Notes: a model not told the origin generated them from the letters alone. A stretch of 18,720 nt of DNA from an uncultured Flavobacteriales bacterium (GCA_937974275.1 CALJIF010000060.1:1-18720), one strand, 5' to 3'; positions 1-9,196 are shown, counted from the stretch's first letter. A program made the numbers and translations.

Positions 1-940
<940 letters not shown>

Positions 941-1002
941 CTTTGATCAATCCTTCTGTTGTGTTTTTATTCCAATATGTTTTTTAAAGTATTTAATGCT
1001 TT

Positions 1003-1111
1003 ATGGTGGCTATAGCGACGGGGATCACCTCTTCCCATATCGAACAGAGAAGTTAAGCCCGTCAGCGCAGATGGTACTGCCCTACAAGGTGGGAGAGTAT
1101 GTCGCCGCCAA
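1003..1111 (+). rRNA. rrf: 5S ribosomal RNA
   Basis: This is a typical 5S gene about 60 bases after the 23S end, with no tRNA between. The terminal helix pairs GGTGGC (1005-1010) with GCCGCC (1104-1109). The conserved loop segment CCCATATCGAACAGAGAAG lies inside, followed by TTAAGCCC and the GGTACTGCC...GGTGGGAGAG arm. Its length of about 109 bases fits bacterial 5S. The ends are set from the helix and may be off by one to three bases. Confidence 0.95.
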
Positions 1112-1119
1112 TTTTAAAT

Positions 1120-1153
1120 GAAACCTCGACTTTTGTCGGGGTTTCTTTTTTTT
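1120..1153 (+). terminator. Intrinsic terminator of the rRNA operon
   Basis: An 11-bp stem (1120-1130 with 1135-1145, one G-T wobble) closes a TTTT loop and is followed by eight T residues at 1146-1153. It starts nine bases after the 5S gene, so it should end the rRNA transcript. The next gene starts only 28 bases later and therefore needs its own promoter or readthrough. Confidence 0.93.
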
Positions 1154-1169
1154 ACCCTATTTACTGTGA

Positions 1170-1177
1170 TACCTTTA
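1170..1177 (+). promoter_or_regulatory. Possible -7 box for the putative porin gene
   Basis: TACCTTTA is one mismatch from the Bacteroidota -7 consensus TAnnTTTG. It lies in the only space between the rRNA terminator and the porin start. Only four bases separate it from the ATG at 1182, so transcription would begin at or next to the start codon. I see no TTG at the -33 position; the terminator T-tract falls near there. The call is tentative. Confidence 0.35.
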
Positions 1178-1181
1178 TCAC

Positions 1182-3059
1182 ATGAGCCACGCCAGAATTA
1201 TTGTATTTCTGCTATTTGCCGGCTTATTATCGCTTTGGCAACTCTCCGCTCAAACGAGCAGACTGCTTTTGGATTCAAATTCTGTTTATACCTTCTCCGA
1301 ACACGAATTTTCGCTGTTCGATAATCATCTGATTCGAAGGATTAATTATAAACTCGACTCGTTTCACGTAATTCACCCCCGTGATATTTCTACCGGAAAT
1401 CTTGGCGGTCCAAACAAATCGCTTGACCGCGCAGTTGCATTTAATACCGGATTCAGGGATCGGAGATCGTTTAGCGGTAACTTTCATTTTGGTGCGTCAG
1501 AGCCTGCATTTTTCTATTCACAAAAACCGATTACCGCAATACAATATGGTGCCGGTATGCGAAAGGAGCAATTTGTAGATGTTTTACATTCTAGAAATTT
1601 CGGTAGCAATCTGGGTGTGGCGTTTGGATTTAGGAGAATTCGTTCCGAAGGTTTTTATAGAAATCAGCAAACCAACACAACATCATTGTTTTTAAATAGT
1701 TGGTTTAGAGGCAAACATCGCAGGTATGCAATGCATGTCCACGGAGACTGGACTACAGGCACCTGGCAGGAAAACGGCGGAATCGTTAATGATTCGTTAT
1801 TTGAATTTGCAACGCAGTTGGACAGGAAGCTTGTTGGAGTGAATCTTGCAAATGCACAAGGACGGCTGATATCAGGCAAATTGCAACTCACAAATTACTG
1901 GTCATTTGGTCCTGAAAAATTACCGATTGTTGATACATCCGATTCGCGAAAAGTAATTGTTCCAAAAATTTCAGTTGGTCATCAAGTTACGCTGCAGAGA
2001 ACTAAACGAGTTTATAACGACTTCTTTCCGGCCGCCGGCTATTTTCAGACAATATATAGTGATTCATTAGAGACACGCGATTCGACACGACTAAATATTA
2101 TTTCCAACGACCTATTTATTCAGCACAACTTTAGTAACACGACTAAAGTATTCTTCATGCGAATTGCGGCAGGTCATGAGGCTATCGACTATCATAATGA
2201 TACTATATCGGTAACAGGGGGTAATCTTCTCGGCAAACTTGATGTATTCGGTCGTGATACTTCGTCTTGGTTAACGTCATACCAACTGAAAACGCGTTAC
2301 TATTTCAGCGGACTAAATGAAAGTAATTATCAGATTTCTGCTGGTATAGGTTTATTTGAGATAAAAAAGATTTCTCTCAATGTGAGTGCAGTTTCGGGAA
2401 GATATCGCCCGGAACAAACAGCCCTCACTTTTTCCGGTAATCATTTCAAATGGGTAAATGATTTATCCGATGAATATCACACTCAATTACAACTACAGTC
2501 CAGTATTCGGATAATTGATAAAATACGCGCGGGACTGGGTGTTGAATACAATACGTATTCTAACTATGTATACTTCGACAGTACATTGCTTCCCGTTCAG
2601 CACAATTCAAATTTTGATGTGCTAAGCTTTGCATTGCGCCAAGATGTGCAATTAACCCATTTCAAGTGGTACGGGTCTTTGAAGTATAATTTAGTTTCAG
2701 AGGAAGATCCTGTTCGATTGCCTCCACTTGTTGCCCGACAAACTTTTATTGGCGAGTGGAAACTATTTAAACAGGCAATGACTTTTCAATTGGGTTGCGA
2801 TCTAACTTATGTAGGTAGTTATTTTGCCGATGGTTATCATACGAACCTAAGTGTGTTCTATGTTCAAGATGCTATTAAGCTTAAGAGTTACATTTACTTT
2901 GATCCATTCGTTGCAATTCAAATTAAGTCTGTTAAAGCATACGTGCAAGCGGAACATGTTAACGCCGGTCTCATGGGCCGAACGTATTACATGATTCCGC
3001 ATTATCCCGGGAATGATCTGGCACTAAAACTGGGATTGTCGTGGATTTTTAACGACTAA
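1182..3059 (+). CDS. Putative outer-membrane porin (Bacteroidota Porin_10-like)
   Basis: A 625-residue protein. Residues 1-24 look like a Sec signal peptide: a hydrophobic core from I6 to about W19, then a cleavage-type LSAQ. The mature part has many alternating polar/hydrophobic strands rich in aromatic residues, repeated YF/FY turns, no cysteine cluster and no enzyme motif. It ends GLSWIFND, with an aromatic strand close to the C-terminus as in outer-membrane barrels. Length and the early TSRLLLDSNSVY / YKLDSFHV segment recall the putative porins of Bacteroidota annotated as Porin_10; I assign the family from memory. The substrate is unknown. ATG 1182 is chosen because it gives the complete signal peptide. 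The gene stands alone on its strand and its last 11 bases overlap the end of waaA on the other strand. A non-porin barrel remains possible. Confidence 0.8.
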   Translation: MSHARIIVFLLFAGLLSLWQLSAQTSRLLLDSNSVYTFSEHEFSLFDNHLIRRINYKLDSFHVIHPRDISTGNLGGPNKSLDRAVAFNTGFRDRRSFSGNFHFGASEPAFFYSQKPITAIQYGAGMRKEQFVDVLHSRNFGSNLGVAFGFRRIRSEGFYRNQQTNTTSLFLNSWFRGKHRRYAMHVHGDWTTGTWQENGGIVNDSLFEFATQLDRKLVGVNLANAQGRLISGKLQLTNYWSFGPEKLPIVDTSDSRKVIVPKISVGHQVTLQRTKRVYNDFFPAAGYFQTIYSDSLETRDSTRLNIISNDLFIQHNFSNTTKVFFMRIAAGHEAIDYHNDTISVTGGNLLGKLDVFGRDTSSWLTSYQLKTRYYFSGLNESNYQISAGIGLFEIKKISLNVSAVSGRYRPEQTALTFSGNHFKWVNDLSDEYHTQLQLQSSIRIIDKIRAGLGVEYNTYSNYVYFDSTLLPVQHNSNFDVLSFALRQDVQLTHFKWYGSLKYNLVSEEDPVRLPPLVARQTFIGEWKLFKQAMTFQLGCDLTYVGSYFADGYHTNLSVFYVQDAIKLKSYIYFDPFVAIQIKSVKAYVQAEHVNAGLMGRTYYMIPHYPGNDLALKLGLSWIFND

Positions 3060-4311
3060 TTAATTGGTCAAAATGTTTCGCGATTTTTTCGACGGCACCT
3101 TTATTACCCGCAACATACTTACCTGCGTTGATTCCTGATTTCGTAAGAGTTTCCGGGTCGTTTAACCATTGTCTCAGGGCTAGTTCAAGTTGCTCCTGAT
3201 CGTTAACACAAATTGCACCGCCTACCTTTAATAGTTCTTTCGCCTCTTCAAATTTTTCATGTTTAGGACCGAAAATTAGCGGCTTTGAGTATACTGCCGC
3301 TTCGAGAGTATTGTGCAGATTTTTAGCAAAACCACCACCTATGAAACATATTTCGGCATAGCGATAAAGCTTGTTTAGCATTCCAATATTGTCAATAATC
3401 AACACTTTTTTTGTTGTTATATCAATAGATTCATTTTGAGAGAATCGGACTATTTCCTCTTTATTCCATCCCGCGTGAATTAGATTTTGTTCCACTGAGC
3501 GAATACGATCGGCGTTAATATCATGCGGTGCAACAATTAATTTCATCCCGTTTGGAATTGTGCTGAAGATCGCCGGGAATGCAATGATTTCATCCTGATG
3601 CCATGTGCTTCCCGCAACAATACAAGAACTTAATCCTAAGAATTTTTCAATTATTGGAAGCGAATTTTGTTGTGTGAGGATATTCAACACGCGGTCGAAT
3701 CGAGTATCGCCGGCAACTTGCGAATCGACTTCAATATGCTTCAATAGGTTGGTAGACTTCTCATTTTGGGTGAAGATGTTGTGATAACCACGAAGCCCTT
3801 CTCTAAAGATTTTACCGTACGATTTAAAGAAAACCTGGTCTTCTCTAAAGTTTGCAGCAATCAGAATGTGCGGAATGTCATAACGGCGAAGTGAGTTAAG
3901 AAAGTTTAGCCAAAATTCGTATTTCACAAATATTGCCAATGAAGGTTGCAATATCTCCAGCCATTTGTGAGCATTGCCGGGAGTGTCGAGTGGTAAATAA
4001 AAAACGCCATCTGCACCTTCGTAGTTTTTTCTGATCTCATAGCCCGAGGGCGAGAAAAATGTCAAGAGAATTTTAATGTTGGGATGCCGTTGACGTAGAT
4101 GTTCAATTATTGGTCGCCCTTGTTCGAATTCACCTAATGATGCGCAATGCACCCAAACCAATTTACCTGCATGTTGTTTTCTAAAATCATTCAAACGTGT
4201 TTCCCAATCTCGTCTTCCTTTGAGCCAGAATGCCGCTTTGGAGTTGAAAAGCGCAGCCATGCGGATAATCAATCCGTATGTATGTATCGCAAAGGTGTAT
4301 AACAAAAGCAT
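3049..4311 (-). CDS. waaA: 3-deoxy-D-manno-octulosonic acid (Kdo) transferase
   Basis: A 420-residue GT-B glycosyltransferase that moves Kdo from CMP-Kdo onto lipid IVA at the cytoplasmic face of the inner membrane, building the LPS inner core. Residues 1-22 form a hydrophobic N-terminal membrane anchor, as in E. coli WaaA. The motif CASLGEFEQGRP carries E61, which lines up with the general base E60 of E. coli. Other family motifs are SPSGYE (87-92), KYEFW (130-134), GDTRFDR (201-207), AGSTW (233-237), APH (261-263), GGGF (325-328) and HNTLEAA (333-339), which belong to the CMP-Kdo side. Length is normal. It starts one base after the stop of the upstream barrel-protein gene, so the two are surely co-transcribed. 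Whether it adds one or two Kdo units cannot be read from the sequence; many Bacteroidota make mono-Kdo lipid A. Confidence 0.95.
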   Translation of the reverse strand: MLLLYTFAIHTYGLIIRMAALFNSKAAFWLKGRRDWETRLNDFRKQHAGKLVWVHCASLGEFEQGRPIIEHLRQRHPNIKILLTFFSPSGYEIRKNYEGADGVFYLPLDTPGNAHKWLEILQPSLAIFVKYEFWLNFLNSLRRYDIPHILIAANFREDQVFFKSYGKIFREGLRGYHNIFTQNEKSTNLLKHIEVDSQVAGDTRFDRVLNILTQQNSLPIIEKFLGLSSCIVAGSTWHQDEIIAFPAIFSTIPNGMKLIVAPHDINADRIRSVEQNLIHAGWNKEEIVRFSQNESIDITTKKVLIIDNIGMLNKLYRYAEICFIGGGFAKNLHNTLEAAVYSKPLIFGPKHEKFEEAKELLKVGGAICVNDQEQLELALRQWLNDPETLTKSGINAGKYVAGNKGAVEKIAKHFDQLISR

Positions 4312-4312
4312 A

Positions 4313-5074
4313 TTAGTACATGTAGTACTGTTGGTTACCGGTGCGATTGAGTAGTATATTCCAACCTACACGAAATCCATACTGAAGCTCGATGCGTTTT
4401 GAGGTGTCTGCCCGCATTAGGTCGTAATTCCAGGAACGACGGCTCTTCGTGAACGCCTGGTTAAATTCGAATCCGGCATAAAAATTCGTGAATCGAGATT
4501 TACTCATGAACCAAAATCCGACAAATTGATTGATCATTAAGCCTGAAGTTAATCGGTCGTAGCCTTTCAGGTAGTCGCCTTGGAGTTGCGGTGTTCGTCC
4601 TCCATTGTCATAAATGCGAATTTTGTGTTGCATATATCCGGCGCCGGCACTGATAAATGGTCCGGAGTTGGGATTAGGGCTCAGGATATTCGTGAAGATT
4701 CTTCCGACACTGAAATAAAGGTTAAAACCACGCGGATACATTCTGATATCTGCCATCTTCCCCTCCTTGTCAATAACAAATCCGTTCGAAGTTGAAATGC
4801 TGTCGAGTACACCTCGTTCACGAAGTTGATCCCCGAACAAATATTTCCAGTTTGCGCTAAATATCCAGGCGTTGCGGGATTTATAATGAATGGACAACCC
4901 GGCTCCGGAATGCAATCCCATGCGGTCTGCAAGATCGCCACCCGGAATATACAAGGCGTAATCGCCCGCAAACATAAAGCATGCAGTAATGGAATCGCGG
5001 CGGGAGGAATTCTGCCCATTCGCAACTCCTAACGAGGATACCAACACCAGTAAAACAGCAAGCCATTTAAACAT
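4313..5074 (-). CDS. Uncharacterised outer-membrane beta-barrel protein, first gene of the waaA unit
   Basis: A 253-residue protein with a clear signal peptide (residues 1-20, hydrophobic core LAVLLVLVSSLGVA, then NG|Q). The rest is made of short amphipathic strands rich in Y, F, W and G: AGDYALYIPGGDL, NLYFSVGRIF, FISAGAGYMQH, TNFYAGFEFNQAF and IELQYGFRVGWNILL. This fits an eight- to ten-strand outer-membrane barrel. There is no lipobox cysteine and no enzyme motif. I recognise it only as a conserved-looking Bacteroidota envelope protein of unknown function. It ends one base before waaA begins, which suggests a role linked to LPS or outer-membrane assembly, but this rests on position alone. 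ATG 5074 is chosen because it begins the signal peptide. A consensus -7 box lies just upstream. Confidence 0.8.
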   Translation of the reverse strand: MFKWLAVLLVLVSSLGVANGQNSSRRDSITACFMFAGDYALYIPGGDLADRMGLHSGAGLSIHYKSRNAWIFSANWKYLFGDQLRERGVLDSISTSNGFVIDKEGKMADIRMYPRGFNLYFSVGRIFTNILSPNPNSGPFISAGAGYMQHKIRIYDNGGRTPQLQGDYLKGYDRLTSGLMINQFVGFWFMSKSRFTNFYAGFEFNQAFTKSRRSWNYDLMRADTSKRIELQYGFRVGWNILLNRTGNQQYYMY

Positions 5075-5078
5075 ACTC

Positions 5079-5086
5079 CAAAGTTA
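5079..5086 (-). promoter_or_regulatory. -7 promoter box for the barrel protein-waaA unit
   Basis: On the minus strand this reads TAACTTTG, a perfect match to the Bacteroidota -7 consensus TAnnTTTG. It ends four bases before the ATG at 5074, so the predicted transcription start lies at or within a base or two of the start codon. I see no TTG-type -33 element at the expected spacing. It sits back to back with the promoter of the sugar operon. Confidence 0.55.
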
Positions 5087-5120
5087 AGTAAAAAGGTTGT
5101 TTGCGGCGGATTTAGTAACC

Positions 5121-5148
5121 TTCAAAGGGTTTAATTTCCGTATCTTCG
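5121..5148 (+). promoter_or_regulatory. Promoter of the nucleotide-sugar operon
   Basis: TATCTTCG at 5141-5148 is one mismatch from TAnnTTTG. A TTC at 5121-5123, 17 bases upstream, stands in the place of the -33 TTG/TTTG element. The predicted start near 5153-5155 leaves a leader of about 16-18 bases before the ATG at 5171. This is the only plausible promoter I see for the nine-gene operon. Confidence 0.55.
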
Positions 5149-5170
5149 CCTGTTTTTAACAGTAATTGAA

Positions 5171-6313
5171 ATGGCTGTTGCAGAGAAAAAAATTCAAATG
5201 GTCGATCTCGTCACCCAGTACGAGAAAATTCAGGCTGAAATTGATGCTGCCGTTCTTGGCGTTATTCGATCCGCGGCATACATCAACGGACCTGAAGTGA
5301 AAGCTTTCAAATCAGAGTTGGAAGCTTATCTTGGTGTGAAACATGTAATTCCATGCGCAAATGGAACTGATGCCTTGCAAATTGCAATGATGGCTTTAGG
5401 ACTGAAGCCGGGAGATGAAGTCATTACAGCAGATTTTACCTACGTGGCAACAGCAGAAGTTATTGCTTTGTTAGGTTTGACTCCGGTATTGGTGGATGTT
5501 TATCCGGATACATTCGACATTAATGTCGAAGAGTTGGAGAAAGCAATTGGTCCAAAGACAAAGGCAATTGTTCCGGTTCACTTATTCGGTCAATGCGCCG
5601 ACATGGAACGTATTCTTGCTGTAGCTAAGAAGCACGGTTTGTTTGTGATTGAGGATACCGCGCAAGCAATCGGATCCAACTACACGTTTAGTAACGGAAC
5701 CGTTGCAAAAGCAGGAACTATGGGAGATATCGGATGCACATCATTTTTCCCGTCTAAGAACTTAGGTTGTTATGGAGATGGCGGAGCAATGTACACGAAT
5801 AGCGATGACCTGGCAGCAAAAATGCAGATGATTGCTAATCATGGACAGAGTGTTCAGTATTACCATGATAGTATCGGTGTGAATTCTCGTTTGGATAGCA
5901 TTCAAGCTGCGATATTGAGAATCAAGTTGAGACATCTTGATGCCTATGCAGCAGCACGAAACAATGCGGCATCCTATTACGATAAAGCATTTGCCGGCAG
6001 TTCCAAGTTGAGAACTCCTAAGCGTGTTAAGCATTCCGATCATGTGTTTCACCAATACACGTTGCAGTTGAATGGTGTTGATCGTCAGGGATTGCGTGAT
6101 CATTTGGCGAGTAAAGGAATACCGTCGATGATATATTATCCTGTGCCGCTGCATATGCAAAAGGCATACCTCGATCCGCGTTACACGGCAGGGATGTTTC
6201 CTGTTACAGAACAGTTGTGCGCATCAGTGATCTCTTTGCCTATGCATTCGGAGTTGGAGGAAAGCACGCTAGAGTTTATTACGCAATCAGTTTTAGAATA
6301 CGTAAATAAGTAG
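5171..6313 (+). CDS. wbpE: DegT/DnrJ/EryC1-type sugar aminotransferase, WbpE-like
   Basis: A 380-residue PLP-dependent aminotransferase of the sugar-nucleotide type, predicted to transfer an amino group from glutamate to the C3 keto group of UDP-2-acetamido-2-deoxy-3-oxo-glucuronate. Family motifs in order: NGTDAL (64-69) for phosphate binding, ADFTYVATAE (87-96), VPVHLFGQ (134-141), EDTAQAIG (161-168) with D162 for the pyridine nitrogen, and SFFPSKNLGCYGDGG (191-205) with K196 as the Schiff-base lysine. NSRLDSIQAA (238-247) is the usual dimer and substrate-loop segment. Length is normal and nothing is missing. It is the first gene of the operon and ends five bases before ugd. The WbpE role is inferred from WbpD, WbpB and WbpA homologues downstream; the fold alone would also allow a 4-keto-sugar aminotransferase acting on the RmlB product. 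Confidence 0.85.
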   Translation: MAVAEKKIQMVDLVTQYEKIQAEIDAAVLGVIRSAAYINGPEVKAFKSELEAYLGVKHVIPCANGTDALQIAMMALGLKPGDEVITADFTYVATAEVIALLGLTPVLVDVYPDTFDINVEELEKAIGPKTKAIVPVHLFGQCADMERILAVAKKHGLFVIEDTAQAIGSNYTFSNGTVAKAGTMGDIGCTSFFPSKNLGCYGDGGAMYTNSDDLAAKMQMIANHGQSVQYYHDSIGVNSRLDSIQAAILRIKLRHLDAYAAARNNAASYYDKAFAGSSKLRTPKRVKHSDHVFHQYTLQLNGVDRQGLRDHLASKGIPSMIYYPVPLHMQKAYLDPRYTAGMFPVTEQLCASVISLPMHSELEESTLEFITQSVLEYVNK

Positions 6314-6318
6314 TTATT

Positions 6319-7641
6319 ATGAATATCGCTGTTGTTGGAACCGGCTATGTTGGTTTAGTTACCGGAACTTGTTTAGCAGAAACGGGTAATCATGTTATCT
6401 GTGTGGATATTGACGCCACCAAGGTTGAAAAGATGAAAAACGGTATCATTCCAATTTACGAACCGCATCTTGATACGCTGTTTGAGCGCAATATTAAACA
6501 AGGCCGACTTAAATTCACTACCAACCTGGAGGAAGCTGTTGCCGGAGCCAAGTTGATTTTTTTGGCTTTGCCTACACCTCCCGGCGAAGATGGCTCTGCA
6601 GATTTATCTTACGTTTTGGGCGTAGCAGAAAATCTGGGTAAGATTATTAAGGACTACAAGGTGATCATTGATAAGTCAACGGTACCTGTGGGAACTGCCG
6701 ATAAAGTACACGCAGCAGTTGCTAAGAATGCGCAAGTTGAATTTGATGTCGTTTCGAATCCGGAGTTTTTACGTGAAGGATTTGCTGTTGATGATTTTAT
6801 GAAGCCGGATCGTGTTGTTATCGGTGCAAGTTCAGATCGTGCGAAAAAATTGATGGATGAGTTGTATAAGCCTTTTGTTCGTCAGGGAAATCCGATCATC
6901 TTCATGGATGAAAAGTCTGCCGAGTTGACCAAGTATGCTGCTAACGCATTTCTTGCAACGAAGATTACATTCATGAATGAGATTGCGAATTTGTGTGAGA
7001 AAGTTGGAGCTGATGTGGATAAGGTTCGCATCGGTATTGGTTCTGATGACCGTATCGGCAAGCGATTTTTATTTCCCGGAATTGGTTACGGAGGAAGTTG
7101 TTTTCCTAAAGACGTTCAAGCATTGGCAAAGTCTGCATCAGAAGTTAATCAGGAAATGAAAATTCTTGACGCCGTGATGGAAATTAACGAACGTCAGAAA
7201 ACGATCATCATTCCCAAGGTTAACGCATATTTTAAGGGTGATTTAAAAGGTAAAAAGATTGCAATCTGGGGCTTAGCTTTCAAGCCGGATACGGATGATA
7301 TTCGTGAAGCACCCGCATTATATATAATTGACGAGTTGTTGCAACAAGGCGCGTCGGTTTCTGCCTACGATCCTGAAGCTATGGACAATGTGTCGAAGTT
7401 ATTGGGAGGGAAAATTGAATACGGAATTGATGAATACAGTATTCTGAAAGATTCTGATGCATTAATTATTTGCACGGAGTGGAGTTTGTTCCGTACGCCG
7501 GATTTCGACAGAATGAAAACGCTACTAAAAAATAAGTCCATTTTTGACGGTAGGAATTTGTATTCACTCGATCAAATGAGTGAACACGGTTTCTATTATT
7601 CGAGCATTGGTCGTGCAACGGTAAACCCTGAGACGGTATGA
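6319..7641 (+). CDS. ugd: UDP-glucose 6-dehydrogenase
   Basis: A 440-residue NAD-dependent dehydrogenase that oxidises UDP-glucose twice at C6 to UDP-glucuronate in the cytoplasm. The N-terminal Rossmann motif is VVGTGYVGLVTG (5-16), followed by VDID (29-32) for NAD ribose. NPEFLREG (147-154) and ELTKYAANAF (202-211, with K205) belong to the active site. GIGYGGSCFPKD (254-265) carries the catalytic C261 that forms the thioester. WGLAFKPDTDDIREAP is the C-terminal UDP-binding motif. The GGSCFPKD form, with NPEFLREG, is typical of UDP-Glc dehydrogenases and differs from the second dehydrogenase at 10237. Its stop overlaps the next start in ATGA, and the next gene decarboxylates UDP-glucuronate, which supports the substrate call. 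Confidence 0.93.
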   Translation: MNIAVVGTGYVGLVTGTCLAETGNHVICVDIDATKVEKMKNGIIPIYEPHLDTLFERNIKQGRLKFTTNLEEAVAGAKLIFLALPTPPGEDGSADLSYVLGVAENLGKIIKDYKVIIDKSTVPVGTADKVHAAVAKNAQVEFDVVSNPEFLREGFAVDDFMKPDRVVIGASSDRAKKLMDELYKPFVRQGNPIIFMDEKSAELTKYAANAFLATKITFMNEIANLCEKVGADVDKVRIGIGSDDRIGKRFLFPGIGYGGSCFPKDVQALAKSASEVNQEMKILDAVMEINERQKTIIIPKVNAYFKGDLKGKKIAIWGLAFKPDTDDIREAPALYIIDELLQQGASVSAYDPEAMDNVSKLLGGKIEYGIDEYSILKDSDALIICTEWSLFRTPDFDRMKTLLKNKSIFDGRNLYSLDQMSEHGFYYSSIGRATVNPETV

Positions 7642-8621
7642 GGCAGAAGCGTGTTTTAGTTACAGGAGCTGCCGGCTTTTTAGGGTCACATTTGTGTGAT
7701 CGTTTTATTGCTGAAGGCTGTTATGTAATCGGAATGGATAATCTGATTACGGGAGATTTGAAGAATCTGGAACATCTATTTTCGAATAAGAACTTCGAGT
7801 TTTATCATCATGATGTTTCCAAGTTTGTTTTTGTTCCCGGAGAGTTGGATTACATTATGCACTTTGCTTCACCTGCCAGTCCGATTGATTATTTGAAAAT
7901 CCCTATTCAGACGTTGAAGGTAAGTTCTCTGGGGACGCATAATTTGCTGGGACTTGCCCGTGTGAAAAATGCGAGAATTCTGGTGGCATCAACTTCTGAA
8001 GTTTACGGTGATCCGACAGTGCATCCGCAAACCGAAGATTATTGGGGTAATGTAAATCCTATTGGGCCGCGTGGTGTGTATGATGAAGCGAAGCGTTTCA
8101 TGGAAGCGATAACAATGGCGTATCATACCTATCACGGACTAGAAACGCGAATCGTAAGAATATTTAATACTTACGGGCCTCGTATGCGACTGAATGACGG
8201 TCGTGTATTACCTGCATTTATAGGTCAGGCTTTACGAGGAGAAGATCTTACCATTTTTGGTGATGGTTCTCAGACGCGTTCTTTTTGCTATGTGGATGAT
8301 TTAGTAGAAGGTATTTATCGGTTATTGATGAGTAATCATGTTGGGCCGGTAAACGTTGGTAATCCTCAAGAAATAACCATCAAAGATTTTGCTGAGGAAA
8401 TCATCAAGTTAACGGGAACGAATCAGAAAGTGGTTTACCATCCGTTACCACAAGATGATCCGAAGCAACGCCAGCCCGATATTACGTTAGCAAGACAAAT
8501 TTTAGGCTGGGAGCCGAAGGTGGATCGTGCAGAAGGGTTGAAACGCACCTACGCATATTTTAAAAGTTTGCCAACGGAAGAGTTGTATAAAAAGGAGCAC
8601 AGGGAATTTGAAAAGAAATAA
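7638..8621 (+). CDS. uxs: UDP-glucuronate decarboxylase (UDP-xylose synthase)
   Basis: A 327-residue extended short-chain dehydrogenase predicted to turn UDP-glucuronate into UDP-xylose with tightly bound NAD. The nucleotide motif is GAAGFLGSH (10-18). HFASPASP (75-82) is strongly characteristic of UDP-xylose synthases. STSEVYGDP (118-126) holds the catalytic Ser/Thr and E121, and GPRGVYDEAKR (143-153) holds Y148 and K152 in the YxxxK arrangement with the usual UXS YDE-KR signature. RIFNTYGPRM and GDGSQTRSFCYVDDL follow, also standard. There is no N-terminal membrane anchor, so this is the soluble form. It overlaps ugd by four bases, consistent with translational coupling and substrate hand-off. 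The C-terminal tail after about 310 is lysine- and glutamate-rich. Confidence 0.93.
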   Translation: MRQKRVLVTGAAGFLGSHLCDRFIAEGCYVIGMDNLITGDLKNLEHLFSNKNFEFYHHDVSKFVFVPGELDYIMHFASPASPIDYLKIPIQTLKVSSLGTHNLLGLARVKNARILVASTSEVYGDPTVHPQTEDYWGNVNPIGPRGVYDEAKRFMEAITMAYHTYHGLETRIVRIFNTYGPRMRLNDGRVLPAFIGQALRGEDLTIFGDGSQTRSFCYVDDLVEGIYRLLMSNHVGPVNVGNPQEITIKDFAEEIIKLTGTNQKVVYHPLPQDDPKQRQPDITLARQILGWEPKVDRAEGLKRTYAYFKSLPTEELYKKEHREFEKK

Positions 8622-8623
8622 CC

Positions 8624-9196
8624 ATGAGTGATTTTTTTGCGCATCCCACAGCCGTTATTGATGAAGGTTGCACGATAGGTGCGGGTACTAAAATTTGGCA
8701 TTTTTCGCATATCATGCCGAACTGCAGGATTGGAGAACGATGCAATATCGGACAGAATGTGGTCATTTCTCCTGAAGTGATTTTAGGTAGCAATGTGAAG
8801 ATTCAAAACAATGTTTCGCTTTACACGGGCGTCACTTGTGATGACGACGTATTCCTCGGTCCAAGTTGTGTTTTTACGAATGTGACGAATCCGCGAAGCG
8901 CGGTAAATCGTCGTGAGCAATACGCTAAGACTCATGTTGGTAAAGGAGCTTCTGTTGGAGCGAATGCAACAATTGTTTGTGGTCATGATATCGGAGCATT
9001 TGCCTTTATCGGAGCCGGAGCTGTTGTTACGAAGACGGTTCCCGCATACGCATTGGTAGTAGGAAATCCCGCGAAGCAAATAGGATGGATGAGCGAGTAC
9101 GGACACCGATTAAATTTTGATGCGTCGGGATTTGCGGTGTGTCCTGAATCTCAAGAGCGTTATCAATTGATTAACGGCGCGGTTCACAAAATTTAA
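8624..9196 (+). CDS. wbpD: Left-handed beta-helix N-acetyltransferase, WbpD-like
   Basis: A 190-residue hexapeptide-repeat acetyltransferase, predicted to put an acetyl group from acetyl-CoA onto the 3-amino group of UDP-GlcNAc(3NH2)A. Isoleucine- and valine-spaced hexapeptides run from about residue 8 to 150. WHFSHIMPNCRIG (25-37), GPSCVFTNVTNPRS (79-92), GKGASVGANATIVCG (106-120) and FIGAGAVVTKTVP (128-140) match the WbpD family, and GNPAKQIGWMS near 147-157 is its usual cap. The NPRSAVNRR loop is typical of this group and not of antibiotic O-acetyltransferases. A run of seven T lies in codons 3-5. It starts two bases after uxs and ends five bases before the wbpB-like gene. Confidence 0.87.
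   Translation: MSDFFAHPTAVIDEGCTIGAGTKIWHFSHIMPNCRIGERCNIGQNVVISPEVILGSNVKIQNNVSLYTGVTCDDDVFLGPSCVFTNVTNPRSAVNRREQYAKTHVGKGASVGANATIVCGHDIGAFAFIGAGAVVTKTVPAYALVVGNPAKQIGWMSEYGHRLNFDASGFAVCPESQERYQLINGAVHKI

Noticed and set aside
941..1002. tRNA or small RNA in the 23S-5S spacer
   Set aside because: The spacer is about 60 T-rich bases with no cloverleaf or strong stem.
3035..3060. Hairpin across the porin and waaA stops as a bidirectional terminator
   Set aside because: The stem is short and neither strand has a T-run after it; kept only as an observation.
5762..6160. 132-codon antisense frame in the aminotransferase gene
   Set aside because: It is a shadow of a well-conserved gene, with unusual composition and no recognisable domain.
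8624..9196. Hexapeptide protein as a streptogramin or chloramphenicol acetyltransferase
   Set aside because: The WHFSHI, GPSCVFTNV and NPRS segments and the operon context fit the WbpD sugar enzymes instead.
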